Of a stretch of 64,000 nt of DNA, positions 9,408-21,554 are shown in pieces. The DNA lies in NCBI GenBank assembly GCA_963750935.1, contig CAVVSR010000002.1:50226-114225 (forward strand), written 5' to 3'. The notes beneath the pieces were generated by a model that saw only the letters and a program-made list of their open reading frames with translations, did not search any database and had not been told where the DNA came from. The translations under genes and the position numbers were made by a program. Source of the stretch: JACCXG01 sp963750935. GTDB lineage: Bacteria; Acidobacteriota; Vicinamibacteria; Vicinamibacterales; 2-12-FULL-66-21. Within the stretch, counting starts at the first letter, position 1, and each line of letters starts with the position of its first letter.

Positions 9408-11560
<2,153 letters not shown>

Positions 11561-13378
11561 ATGCAGGCGCCAGGGATCCTTCCGCTGCGCACGGTCATCG
11601 AGCACGGCGGCGGCGCGATCTATGCGCGATGCCCGCAGCCGCTCGGCCCGTATCCCACCGCGATCACCGAACGCCTCGACTATTGGGCTGAGACGACACC
11701 GGACCACATCTTCCTGGCGCGTCGCGATGACGGCGGTACCTGGAACACCGTGACCTTCGGCGCCATGCACGCGCGCGTGCGCGCGGTGGCGCAGGCCCTT
11801 CTGGACCGCCGGCTGTCCGCGAACCGGCCGGTCGTGATCCTCTCCGGCAACAGCATCGAGCACGCGGTCCTGGCCCTGGCTTCGATGTACGCCGGCGTCA
11901 TGTACGCGCCGATCGCGCCGGCCTATTCGCTGCTCGCGCGTGAGTTCACGACGCTGCGGGCGGTGTGGCAGTCGCTCGGTCCGGGGATGGTCTTCGCCGC
12001 GGAAGGGGACCGATACGAGCGCGCGCTCGCGGCGGTCGCGGGCGGCACTGAGGTGGTCACGTGTTCGCCATCGCCATCGATGCGGACCACATCATTCGCC
12101 GAGCTCGCGTCGACTCGAGCGACGTCCGGCGTCGATGACGCGAACCGCCGCGTGACCGGCGACACCATCGCCAAGATTCTCTACACGTCCGGTTCGACGG
12201 GGCGGCCGAAGGGTGTCATCAACACGCAGCGGATGCTCTGCTCGAACCAGGAGATGCTGCGAACGGTGCTGCCGCTCCTCGCGGACGAACCGCCGGTCCT
12301 GTGCGACTGGCTGCCGTGGAATCACACGTTCGGCGGCAACCACAACTTCGGACTCGTGCTCTACAACGGCGGCACGCTGTACATCGACGACGGCAAGCCG
12401 ACGCCCGGGGCGTTCGAGACGACGGTGGCCAACCTCCGGGAGATTGCGTCCACGGCGTACTTCAACGTGCCGCGAGGATACGAGCTGCTCGTGCCACGGC
12501 TCCGCGCCGACGCCGATCTGCGGGCGCGGTTCTTCAGCCGCGTGCGCATGTTGTTCTGCGCCGCCGCCGCCCTGCGCCAGCAGATCGCGGACGATCTCGA
12601 CGCGCTCGCGGACGAGACGCCGCGCGGGCGCATTCCGCTCGTCACCGGGCTCGGCGCCACCGAGAGCGCGCCGTTCGCCTTGTGCGCGGGCAACGCGGCG
12701 TTTACCGGCGGGCGCATCGGCGTGCCGGCCCCCGGCGTCGAGCTGAAGCTGGCGCCGGTCGGCGAGCGCTTCGAGGGTCGCCTGCGCGGGCCCAACATCA
12801 CGCCCGGCTACTGGGGCGACGACGAGGCCACGCGCGCGGCGTTCGACGACGAAGGCTTCTACCGGCTCGGCGACGCGCTCGGGTTCGCCGACCAGGCCGA
12901 CCCGGCCCAAGGTTTCGTGTTCGAGGGGCGGCTCTCCGAGGACTTCAAGCTGTCCACCGGCACCTGGGTCCGTGTCGGCTCGCTCCGTGCGGCCCTGCTC
13001 GCCAGCGCCGGCGACCTGGTCCACGACGTCGTCGTCGCCGGTCAGGCGCGCGAATTCGTGGCCGCGCTCGTGTTTCCGAACGTCGAGCGCCGGCAGGCCA
13101 TGGGTTGCGAGGCGTTTGCGACGGAGCTCGGCGAGCGGCTGCAGGCGTTCGCCGACCGATTCCCCGGCAGCTCCACGATGGTGCGGCGATGGCTGCTGCT
13201 CGACGAGCCGCCGGCGATCGACGCGCACGAGGTCACCGAGAAAGGGTCCGTCAACCAGAAAGCGGTCCTCGCGAATCGTGCGGCGCTCGTCGAGCTGCTG
13301 TACGCCGCGGAACCGCCAGAGAGCGTGGTGCACAGTGTCGAACGATCGGCCGCCCGTGAAGCGGCGCATCTCGATTGA
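11561..13378 (+). CDS. fcs: Feruloyl-CoA synthetase (hydroxycinnamate-CoA ligase)
   Basis: A 605-residue AMP-forming acyl-CoA ligase. The opening PQPLGPYPTAITERLDYWAE and the length match feruloyl-CoA synthases. The AMP/phosphate loop ILYTSGSTGRPKGV is at about residue 205, and the ATE motif is in GLGATESAP. Unusually for acyl-CoA ligases the C-terminal segment gives TEKGSVNQKAVLANR, the lysine-containing motif of the feruloyl group. It activates ferulate, caffeate or p-coumarate with CoA and ATP. It starts one base after the hydratase/dehydrogenase stop and overlaps the amidohydrolase gene downstream. Confidence 0.88.
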   Translation: MQAPGILPLRTVIEHGGGAIYARCPQPLGPYPTAITERLDYWAETTPDHIFLARRDDGGTWNTVTFGAMHARVRAVAQALLDRRLSANRPVVILSGNSIEHAVLALASMYAGVMYAPIAPAYSLLAREFTTLRAVWQSLGPGMVFAAEGDRYERALAAVAGGTEVVTCSPSPSMRTTSFAELASTRATSGVDDANRRVTGDTIAKILYTSGSTGRPKGVINTQRMLCSNQEMLRTVLPLLADEPPVLCDWLPWNHTFGGNHNFGLVLYNGGTLYIDDGKPTPGAFETTVANLREIASTAYFNVPRGYELLVPRLRADADLRARFFSRVRMLFCAAAALRQQIADDLDALADETPRGRIPLVTGLGATESAPFALCAGNAAFTGGRIGVPAPGVELKLAPVGERFEGRLRGPNITPGYWGDDEATRAAFDDEGFYRLGDALGFADQADPAQGFVFEGRLSEDFKLSTGTWVRVGSLRAALLASAGDLVHDVVVAGQAREFVAALVFPNVERRQAMGCEAFATELGERLQAFADRFPGSSTMVRRWLLLDEPPAIDAHEVTEKGSVNQKAVLANRAALVELLYAAEPPESVVHSVERSAAREAAHLD

Positions 13379-14234
13379 TCCCCGGCAGCTCGCGGCCTTC
13401 GACGTGCACGTGCACCTCGAAGCGGAGGAGTCGTCCGCGCCGGCCGACGCCGCGGCCCGCCAGTACTTCGGCAACGCCAGCGTGCGCCGGGACAAGCAGG
13501 GGCTGGCCGAGTACTACCGGTCGCGGAAGATCGGCTTCGTCGTTTTCACCGTCGACGAGCGGCTGACCGGGAAGCCACAGCTGTCGAACGACGAGGTCGT
13601 CCAGTTCGCGGTCGACAACGCCGACGTGGCGCTGGCGTTCGTGAGCCTCGATCCGACCCGCGGCCCGGACGCGGTCCGCGAAGCACGCCGGCTGGTGGCG
13701 ACCGGCCACGTGCACGGCCTCAAGCTGCATCCGCCGGTGCAGCAGTTCTTCGCCAACGATCGCATCGTCTACCCGCTCTACGAGGTCTTCGCGGAAGCCG
13801 GGCTGCCGGTGCTGATCCACACCGGCCACAGCGGCATCGGCACGGGTGTCCCGGGAGGAGGCGGCATCCGCCTGAAGTACGGCAACCCGATGCCGATCGA
13901 CGACGTCGCCGTGGACTTTCCCGACCTGAAAATCATCATGGCGCACCCGTCGTTTCCCTGGCAGGACGAAGCGATCTCGATCTGCCTGCACAAGCCGGGC
14001 GTCTACATCGACCTGTCCGGCTGGTCGCCCAAGTACTTCTCGCCGACGCTGATTCAGTACGCGAACTCGCTGCTGAAGCACAAGGTGCTGTTCGGCTCCG
14101 ACTATCCATGGATCACGCCGGATCGGTGGCTCGCCGACTTCGAGACGCTGGCGATCAAGCCGGACGTGCGGCCGCTCATCCTCAAGGAGAATGCGATCGC
14201 GATGCTGGGTCTGGGGCAGGAGCCGGCGCGGTGA
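13335..14234 (+). CDS. Amidohydrolase-2 family metal-dependent hydrolase, possible CouO/PhdB-like beta-ketoacyl-CoA hydrolase
   Basis: A TIM-barrel amidohydrolase of about 299 residues. Visible metal-site elements are DVHVHLE near the N-terminus, GLKLHPPVQ, LIHTGHSG, IIMAHPSFPW and the terminal Asp in LFGSDYPW. The start is ambiguous: GTG at 13335 overlaps fcs by 44 bases, and GTG at 13356 is also possible. In Rhodococcus (CouO) and Corynebacterium (PhdB), amidohydrolases encoded beside a hydroxycinnamate-CoA ligase hydrolyse the aromatic beta-ketoacyl-CoA to the benzoate plus acetyl-CoA without a thiolase. The same gene company here makes this the best guess. Decarboxylase activity, known in the same superfamily, is the alternative. 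Confidence 0.75.
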   Translation: MSNDRPPVKRRISIDPRQLAAFDVHVHLEAEESSAPADAAARQYFGNASVRRDKQGLAEYYRSRKIGFVVFTVDERLTGKPQLSNDEVVQFAVDNADVALAFVSLDPTRGPDAVREARRLVATGHVHGLKLHPPVQQFFANDRIVYPLYEVFAEAGLPVLIHTGHSGIGTGVPGGGGIRLKYGNPMPIDDVAVDFPDLKIIMAHPSFPWQDEAISICLHKPGVYIDLSGWSPKYFSPTLIQYANSLLKHKVLFGSDYPWITPDRWLADFETLAIKPDVRPLILKENAIAMLGLGQEPAR

Positions 14235-14250
14235 GGGTCCTCGGCGTCGG

Positions 14251-14971
14251 CTACGGAAGAGATGCGCAGCTAGGAAGGATGCGCGCCGTCGGCGCGGCGA
14301 GGGGCGTCGTCGCCGTGCCCGCCTGCGTGACGGTGAAGGTCAGCCCGCCAATCGTCATGGTGCCTGTCCGCTGCGCACCGGAGTTCGCGGCGACCTTGTA
14401 GGCGACAGACCCGATGCCGGTTCCCGCGGTGCCGCTGATGATCGTGATCCACGACGCCTGGCTGACCGCCGTCCAGGAGCAGCTCGTGCCGGTGACGACC
14501 GACAGCGCGCCGCTGGTCGTGCCGGCGGCCGGATACGACGCGCTGGTCGCCGAGAGGTTGTAGGCGCAGCTGGTCGCGCCCTGCGTCACCGTGAAGGTAA
14601 TGCCGGCAATGGTCAGCGTGCCGGTGCGCTGGCCGCCGGTCGCATTCGCGGCCACCGCATACGAGACCCAGCCGATACCGGTGCCGGTGGCGCCGCTGAT
14701 CACCGTGATCCATGACGCCTGGCTCGTCGCGGTCCACGAGCAGCTGGTGCCGGTGACGACCGACACGGTGGCGCTGGCGCTGCCGGTGGAGGGCACGGAC
14801 GCGCTCGTGGCGGACAACGAAAAGGCGCACTGGCCGGCCGGTGGCGCGCCCGCGGCGAGCAGGGTGGCCGACTCGATCGAGGCCGACCTGGACACCGACC
14901 AGGCATGGACCGAGGACCTGGCTGACGACAATGCCGAGCAGCACGAGCAGCAGGCGCGTCCGAGGATGCAT
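14251..14971 (-). CDS. Secreted protein with two BACON repeats, probably frameshifted
   Basis: Two tandem BACON domains (about 85 residues each) are clear: each runs from a Cys-containing strand (CAFSLSATSAS; CAYNLSATSAS) through TGTSCSWTA, QASWIT and SGATGTGIG or SGTAGTGIG to RTGT and FTVTQ. BACON domains are Ig-like, usually extracellular, and linked to carbohydrate or mucin binding. A convincing signal peptide (MHPRTRLLLVLLGIVVSQVL) starts at ATG 14971 behind a GAGG site but is in a different frame from the repeats. A frameshift between about 14880 and 14950 is therefore likely. The gene converges on the amidohydrolase with 16 bases between stops and diverges from the IclR regulator. Confidence 0.7.
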
Positions 14972-15277
14972 GGCGGTACCTCGTCGTTCCGTTTACATGG
15001 CTGGAGGGCACTCTCCGAGTGTGCACATCCCGCGCCGTCCGGAAAAACCCGCGCCTGCGGCGGGAAAGCGGGTGTACGGGTGGGCGGATGGTGCCGGATC
15101 CGTGATGCGGCCGGCCATCCTGTGACGCAGATCTGTAAGCGGCGCGGGCCGCCCGGGCGCGTGCGATTATCGCCCGCCGCGTTCGATATCCGCCTTGACA
15201 GCGTTCGGGGGCGGCGCGCACAATCCGCGTCGGCCTTGACCGTCAGGACCATACACCCCACCCCGAGACGTCGCTCC
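14972..15277. other. Intergenic region between BACON gene and IclR regulator
   Basis: About 306 bases without a convincing gene. It holds the candidate promoter of the IclR regulator (15195-15224). A second TTGAC near 15235 lies downstream. No terminator or repeat was recognised. Confidence 0.5.
15195..15224 (+). promoter_or_regulatory. Candidate sigma-70 promoter of the PcaR-type regulator
   Basis: A perfect TTGACA (15195-15200) is followed by an 18-base spacer and CACAAT (15219-15224, four of six consensus). The surrounding GATATCCGCCTTGACAGCGTTCG closely matches the esterase/pca operon promoter at 3203-3226. Confidence 0.55.
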
Positions 15278-16072
15278 GTGGTTCCGGCCGCGAGCGGGGA
15301 GAGTGCGCCTCCCGACGCGGCCGATCCCTACTTCATGGAATCGCTGGCGCGCGGACTCTCCGTGATCCGCGCGTTCGGGCGCGGGCGGACCCGGTTGTCC
15401 GGCGCCGACGTGGCCGCCATCACCGGACTGTCGCGTGCCGCGGCGCGCCGCTGCCTGCACACCTTGCGCGTCCTGGGCTACGCGCGCGCGACCGACGGCG
15501 CATTCGAATTGACCCCGGCGGTGCTGGGGCTGGGGCAGTCCTACGTCGGGTCGGTGTCGATCGCGAGCGTGGCGCAGCCGGTCATCGAGCGCGTCGCCGA
15601 ACAGCTGCAGGAGTCGCTGGCGGTGGCCGTGCTCGACGGCGAGGAGGTCGTGTTCGTCGCCCGCGCGGCGATGCGGCGCATCCTGTCGGTGGAGGTGTCG
15701 ATCGGCGGCCGCCTGCCGGCAGCCTATACCGCATCGGGCCGGGTCCTGCTCGCCTGCGCGGCCGACGAGATCAGGACGGGCTTCTTCGCGCGGGTCAGGT
15801 TGAGCCGGCACACGTCGCGAAGCGTCGTCGACAAGCGCGAGCTGCGCGCCGAGATCGACCGCGTTCGCGAACAGGAGCTGGCGATCATCGATCAGGAGCT
15901 CGAGCTGGGCCTGCGATCGATGGCGGTGCCGGTCCGGCGGCCGGACGGGGTCGTGATTGCGGCCCTGAACGTCGGCGTGCAGGCGGCGCGGGTCGAGACC
16001 AGGACGATGCAGCGGGACTTCCTGCCGGTCATGCGCGAAGCGGCGGAGCAAATCGGCCGCGCGATCGGGTGA
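15278..16072 (+). CDS. pcaR: IclR-family transcriptional regulator, PcaR/PcaU type
   Basis: About 264 residues. After a short leader, DPYFMESLARGLSVIRAF begins the winged-helix domain, with GADVAAITGLSRAAARRCLHT as the recognition part, as in PcaR/PcaU/PobR. The C-terminal ligand domain (GRLPAAYTASGRVLLACA, TRTMQRDFLPVM) is complete. PcaR-type proteins activate pca genes in response to 3-oxoadipate or protocatechuate. The start chosen is GTG 15278; ATG 15335 would remove residues conserved in relatives. The shared promoter sequence with the esterase/pca operon supports control of that operon, and possibly of pcaIJ/pobA at 44-47 kb. Confidence 0.83.
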   Translation: MVPAASGESAPPDAADPYFMESLARGLSVIRAFGRGRTRLSGADVAAITGLSRAAARRCLHTLRVLGYARATDGAFELTPAVLGLGQSYVGSVSIASVAQPVIERVAEQLQESLAVAVLDGEEVVFVARAAMRRILSVEVSIGGRLPAAYTASGRVLLACAADEIRTGFFARVRLSRHTSRSVVDKRELRAEIDRVREQELAIIDQELELGLRSMAVPVRRPDGVVIAALNVGVQAARVETRTMQRDFLPVMREAAEQIGRAIG

Positions 16073-16102
16073 GTGGCCGTCTCAGAACAGGATGGAAGTG
16101 AC

Positions 16103-17201
16103 ATGACACACGTTCGATGGCGCCGGGTCGCCGCGGCGGCGCTCGTGGCCGGCATCGCGCTCGCGCTGCCACCGCTCGGCGGCGGCGCAGCGCTACACGG
16201 CGAAGCAGACCGGGGAGACGGTGGAGCTGCGCGACGCGCAGACCGACACGGTCATCTCGATTCTGCCGTCGGTCGGCAACATCGCGTTCGAGATGAAGGT
16301 CAAGGGGCACAACGTGCTGCGCTGGCCGTACGCCTCGCTCGACGAGTTCAAGCAGCGGCCGGGACTCAACGGCGTGCCGTTCCTCGCGCCGTGGGCGAAC
16401 CGGCTCGACGAGCAGGCGTTCTACGCCAACGGAAAGCGGTATGCCTTCGACATGGAGCTCGGGAACGTCCGCGGCAAGATCCCAATCCATGGGCTGGTGA
16501 CGTTCAGCCCGTGGAAGTTGATCGAGGTCAAGGCGGACGGGACGTCGGCACGGGCCACGAGCCGGCTGGAGTTCCATCGGAATCCGGCGCTGATCACGCA
16601 GTTTCCGTTCGCCCACGTCATCGACATGACCTACATCCTGCAAGACGGCGTGATGCAGGTCGCAACGCGGATCGAGAACCTGAGCACGGATCCGATGCCG
16701 GTGTCGGTCGGGTTCCACCCGTATTTCCAGCTGACCGACAGCCAGCGCGACGACTGGACCATCTCGGTGGGGGCGAAAACCCACTGGCTGCTCGACGCGA
16801 CCAAGGTCCCGACCGGGCAGACCCAAGCCATAGAATCGATTTTTCCGGATCCGAAAGTCATTCCGTTGAAGGACTACGACCTCGATCACGTGTTCGGCGA
16901 TCTGGTTCGCGACGGCTCCGGGAAGGCCGTGATGACGATGAAGGGGAAGGCGCAGCAGCTCGATGTCGTTTTGGGCCCAAATTACCGGGCGATGGTGATT
17001 TACGCGCCGAAGCCGGCGGCCGGATCGGCCGGGGCGGCGGGCGGCGCGGCGGCGAACCGCAACTTCATCTGCTTCGAGCCGATGGTCGGCATCACGAATG
17101 CAATGAACCTCGCGCACAAGGGACTCTACAAGGACCTGCAGACCGTGGCTCCGGGCGGAACCTGGGAGGAAAGTTTCTGGGTTCGGGTTCGCGGCTTCTG
17201 A
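16103..17201 (+). CDS. Secreted aldose 1-epimerase-like protein, frameshifted near the signal peptide
   Basis: The signal peptide (MTHVRWRRVAAAALVAGIAL) starts at ATG 16103. The mature part, RYTAKQTGETVELRDAQTD onwards, lies in another frame; a one-base error in the GGCGGC run near 16180 joins them into about 365 residues. The body is galactose mutarotase-like: WANRLDEQAFYANGKRY, IPIHGLVTFSPW (catalytic-type His), VGFHPYFQLTD (second His) and FEPMVGITNAMN with the acidic residue. It would interconvert sugar anomers in the periplasm. It follows the IclR gene by about 30 bases on the same strand. Apart from the frameshift, all expected motifs are there. Confidence 0.8.
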
Positions 17202-17707
17202 CGGCAATCGAAAACAGCGTATCGCTCCGTGCAACGAGATTTCGGTATCCGAAACCGACTATCGATGTGCATACAGCGCTTACTCGTGCAAAGTCATCGA
17301 AGCGGTTTCATTGGCCAAAAAATCTAGACTCTGCATGCAACCTGCGCTAGGCTTCGCGGACACGACAGCCTGACGACAGACAGCAGACATCCAAGTAAGG
17401 GCGGCATGACGAGAGGGATTCAGGACCTCCAGACCCGCCAGGCGCAGCTTGCGTTCATCCAGCAGCGCGCCTGGCAGCAGTGCACGCGCGAGTCTTCGCG
17501 CGGTCCCCATCCTTTCGTCACCCTCCCCGTCAGCACGACATCACAGCGACATTCAGGCAGCACACGGAACGGCCCGCGATGGAGCGCGCGAGGCTGAGCG
17601 GACGCACGTACGACAGCGGTTGCAATTCGTTGGAGGTTGGAGCGGGCGCCGGGATCGCGCAATCGATTGCGGAGCCCACACATCGGTCGGTGGTGAGAGG
17701 AGGCAGC
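17202..17707. other. Regulatory gap upstream of the TonB receptor gene
   Basis: About 500 bases with no convincing gene; reading frames here are low-quality. It holds a perfect TTTCGG-TAT-CCGAAA palindrome (17240-17254), a TGTGCATACAG element (17266-17276) and a TCTGCATGCA element (17329-17338). The last also occurs twice around gntR at 38.5 kb. The leader ends with a GAGAGGAGG ribosome site before ATG 17708. Confidence 0.5.
17240..17254. promoter_or_regulatory. Palindromic operator candidate TTTCGG-N3-CCGAAA
   Basis: A perfect inverted repeat with 6-base arms and a 3-base centre lies 453 bases before the TonB receptor start. Its symmetry suits a dimeric regulator; the regulator is unknown. 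Confidence 0.35.
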
Positions 17708-20700
17708 ATGCAGGTGAGGTGTGTGCGTGTCCTCGTGATGGCACTCGCGGCGCTGGTGATCGGTTTGTCACCCGCGGCGGCGCAGATCACGACGGGCAAC
17801 GTCAGTGGAACGGTCCAGGATTCCCAGGGTGGAATCATTCCGGGGGCGACGGTCGTGTTGACCAGCGAGTCACGCGGCACCGCGCTCGCCCCTGCTACGA
17901 CGAATGAAGCCGGGGTGTACGTGTTCGCGAACGTCACGCCGGACATCTATACCGTCGAAGTCACGATGGACAGCTTCAAGACCGTCCGCCGCACCGGCGT
18001 GCGGGTGAGCGGCGCGGACCGCATCTCGGTCCAGGTCGTGACGCTCGAAGTCGGCGGCGCGACCGAGACGGTCAACGTCAGCGCCGAAGCGGCTGTCGTG
18101 CAGTCGTCCTCCGGTGAGCGCTCCTTTGCCGTCTCGACCGAGCAGATCGAGAACCTGCCGATCAACCACGGCAACTTCACAAGCCTCATCGCATTCGTGC
18201 CTGGCGTGAGGGGCGGTGCCAACCAGAACGGCGCGCGCATCGGCGGCGCGAGCCAGGACAACATCATGATGGACGGCATCTCGGCCATGGACACCGGCAA
18301 CAACGGCCAGATGCTCCAGATGAACATCGAGTCGATCGGCGAGGTCAAGGTCCTCACGCAGGGCTACCAGGCCGAGTACGGCCGGTCGAGCGGCCTCCAG
18401 ATCACCGCCGTCACCAAGAGCGGCACCAACCGGTTCCGCGGCTCCGGGTATTCGCTGCTGACCGATTCGGACTGGAACACCAACTCCTGGACCAACCAGA
18501 AGAACAATGATCCGAAGCCGAACAGCGAGACCAAGACCTACGGCTACTCCGTCGGCGGCCCGATCGGCAAGCCTGGCGGCAACAACAAGCTGTTCTTCTT
18601 CTACGCGCACGAGTATCGCCCGTCGACGGTGGCCATCAACAACGGCAACCCGATCCGCCTCCGCGTGCCGACCGAGGCCGAGCGGGCCGGCGACTTCTCG
18701 GCGACGCTCGACAACAACGGCGCCCTGTTCAACCTGATCAAGGACTACACCACCGGCCTGCCCTGCGTCGCCGGCGATCAGCGCGGCTGCTTCGGCTTCG
18801 CCGAAGGTCAGGTCGGACGGATTCCGGCCAACCGGCTGTATGGGACCGGGATCAACCTGCTCAAGCGGTATCCGCTGCCGAACCGCGCGCAGACCGTCAA
18901 CACCAACTACAACTACGAGGTGCAGGCGCCGACCTACGACAACCTGCTGCAGCAGCCGGCGGTCCGCATGGACTACCAGCTCAACTCGAGTCTCCGCCTG
19001 ACCGGCAAGTACTCGGGCGAGCGGCAGCGCGTCCTGGTGCGGCCGGGGCAGATTCAGGGCTTCTCGGACGTCAAGCAGCCGTACCCGTTCATCACCAACT
19101 ACGCGTTCACGGTGAACTACACGCTGACGCCGACGACGTTCATCGAAGCCACCTACGGGATGATCCGCAATGAGCTCGCCGACGGCAACGAAGGCGGCGT
19201 GCTGATGAACGAGGCGGCCAACCGCCTCAACGGGCTGGCCGACTTCCCGCTGCTCTATCCGGAGGCGGGCTTCGTGAGCCCGGACTACTACGCGTTCGAA
19301 GTGCTGAACGACGTCGCGCCCCCGTTCTGGGACGGCTCGAAGATGAACCTGCCGCCGCAATTCGGCTGGGGCGGCCGCATCGGCGCGGCGCCGCCCAACC
19401 AGCGCTACCCGGGCTGGCTGAACATCAACCGCACGCAGGACATCGCCATCAGCTTGACCAAGGTCATGGGCCGGCACACCCTGAAGGGCGGGTTCTACAA
19501 CAACCACTCCTTCAAGGCGCAGAACACCGGCGTGACGTTCCAGGGCAATGTGAACTTCGGCAACGACACCAACAACCTGCTCGACACTGGCTTCGGCTAC
19601 GCGAACGCGGCACTGGGCATCTTCACGCAGTACACCCAGGCGCGTGACTTCGTCGAAGGCAGCATGATCTACAACAACACCGAGTTCTACCTCCAGGACA
19701 ACTGGAAGGCGAGCAACCGGTTGACCCTCGACTACGGCCTGCGGTTCACCCGCCAGCAGCCGCAGTACGACCAGTTCGGGCAGATGTCGAACTTCTTCCC
19801 GGATCAGTGGTCGCGCGCCAACGCGCCGGTCCTCTACACCGCGGGCTTCCTCAACGGCGTCCGCAACGCGATGGATCCCCGCACCGGCCAGATCCTGACG
19901 GCCACGGGCGCCGCCAACACGGCGGCGGCGATCGGCACGCCGATCCCCGGCACCGGCAATCCCATGAACGGGATCCGCCGCGCCGGTGACGGCATCGCCA
20001 AGACCGGCCACACCTGGCCGTCGCTGGTCCTCGGGCCGCGCTTCGGCGTCGCCTATGACCTCACCGGCGACCAGACCACGGTGCTCCGCGGCGGCGGCGG
20101 TCTGTTCTACGACCGTCCGGACGGCAACACGGTGTTCGGCATCCCGAACAACCCGCCGATCACCACGTCGCAGGACCTCCGCAACGGTCAGCTCCAGACG
20201 CTCGGTCAGGGAGGCCTCAGCTTCCTGCCGGTGCCCGGCATGCAGATCGTCCAGTACGACGCCGACATCCCGTCGCAGTGGCAGTGGAATGTCGGCGTGC
20301 AGCGGACGCTGCCGTGGTCGATGGTGGCCGACATCTCTTACGTCGGCAACCACGGGTTCAACCGGTTCTCGGTCTTCCAGAACGGGACGCCGACCAACCT
20401 GAACGCGGTCGACATCGGTGCCGCCTACCAGTCGCAGTACCAGGATCCGACGGTGAGCAGCACGGTGCCCGGCGCCGCCGCCTTCACGACCAACCTGCTT
20501 CGTCCGTTCCCGGGGCTCGGCAGCATCAACCAGCAGACCAGCGACTTCTCGGACACCTACCACTCGATCCAGACGTCGTTCACCCGCCGGTTCCGCAACG
20601 GCTTCTCGTTCGGTGCGAACTACACCTACGGGATCTCGTTCCAGGGCACGACCGGCCTGATCAAGCGCCTGCAGCACGCGGCGGACGGCACCATCTCGGA

Positions 20701-21377
20701 GCGTGCCGACCAGGCGCAGTACCGAGGACCTGATGTCGGACCTCGATCGCCGCCCGCACTACCTCAAGGCGAACGCGATCTGGGATCTGCCGAACGTCAA
20801 CAGCCTCGGCCCGATCGTCGGCGCGCTGCTCAACGACTGGCAGCTCGCGGGCGTGTTGACGGCCGGTTCGGGTGCGACCTACGACCTGAACTACAGCTAC
20901 AACGCCAACGGCGGCAGCGTGAACCTGACCGGCTCGCCGGACTACGGCGCCCGCATCGTCTACACCGGCGATCCGGGGAAGGGCTGCGCGGGCAATCAGT
21001 TCGTGCAGTTCAACACCGCGTCGGTGACGGGTCCCGGCTACAACAGCGTCGGCCTCGAATCGGGCCGCAACGTGATGCGGGGATGCCCGGACAAGACGGT
21101 GGACCTGTCGATCTCGCGCGACATCCGCGTGGGCGGCAACCGCCGGCTCGAGCTGCGGGTGGACGCGTTCAACGCGTTCAACACCGTGGTCATCAACAAC
21201 CGGCAGAACCAGATCCAGTTCAACAGCCCGACCGACCTCACCATCCGCAATTCGCAGTTCCTCGCGAACGGGCAGATGGATCCGGCACGGCAGACGCCGC
21301 GCACGGCAGGGTTCGGCGCCGCAACTGGTGCGCAGGCGATGCGCAGCGTCCAGTTCTACGCCCGGTTCGCGTTCTAA
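17708..21377 (+). CDS. TonB-dependent receptor with N-terminal carboxypeptidase-regulatory domain (Oar-like), frameshifted late
   Basis: An outer-membrane beta-barrel of about 1222 residues once one base is removed. The signal peptide starts MQVRCVRVLVMALAAL. Residues about 27-110 are a CarboxypepD_reg-like domain (GNVSGTVQDSQGGIIPGATV). A plug follows (SFAVSTEQIENLPINHGNFT, DGISAMDTGNNGQMLQMNIE, QAEYGRSSGLQITAVTKSGT), then the barrel, ending in the family-typical VQFYARFAF with terminal Phe. Such receptors import large substrates, often glycans, powered by TonB. The frame changes at about 20723, where CAGTACC has one C too many; both halves are otherwise intact. No SusD-like gene follows. 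The ligand is unknown; plant polymer fragments are plausible from the neighbours. Confidence 0.88.
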
Positions 21378-21386
21378 CCGACTGAC

Positions 21387-21467
21387 GTGCGGGGGCGGGA
21401 TCGTCCCGCCCCTGCACGGTAACTTCGTGTCATGCGCAAAGGGCGTCTACCCGGGTAGACGCCCTTT
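21387..21467 (+). terminator. Tandem strong hairpins after the TonB receptor gene
   Basis: Two hairpins sit side by side. One is GTGCGGGGGCGGGA with its complement TCCCGCCCCTGCAC around a short centre (21387-21417). The other is a 30-base perfect inverted repeat at 21438-21467 with 15-base arms beginning AAAGGGCGTCTACCC. The second ends in TTT, so it can act as a bidirectional intrinsic terminator. It insulates the receptor gene from the sugar dehydrogenase gene. Confidence 0.75.
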
Positions 21468-21554
21468 GTGTTGTCCGCGCCACTGCGCCAGGCTGTATCA
21501 TCCCGCCGACCTTCGTCGTATGGGCGCAGAGAGCGGTCCCGCATCGAGGTGGTG

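Noticed and set aside
17870..20677. A 935-residue open frame on the minus strand opposite the TonB receptor gene
   Set aside because: It has Arg/Val/Ala-rich, repetitive composition with no domain and lies wholly antisense to a gene with clear family motifs; GC-rich DNA gives such shadows.
20700..20730. Programmed frameshifting in the TonB receptor gene
   Set aside because: No conserved slippery heptamer or downstream structure was seen, and similar indels occur in many unrelated genes here.
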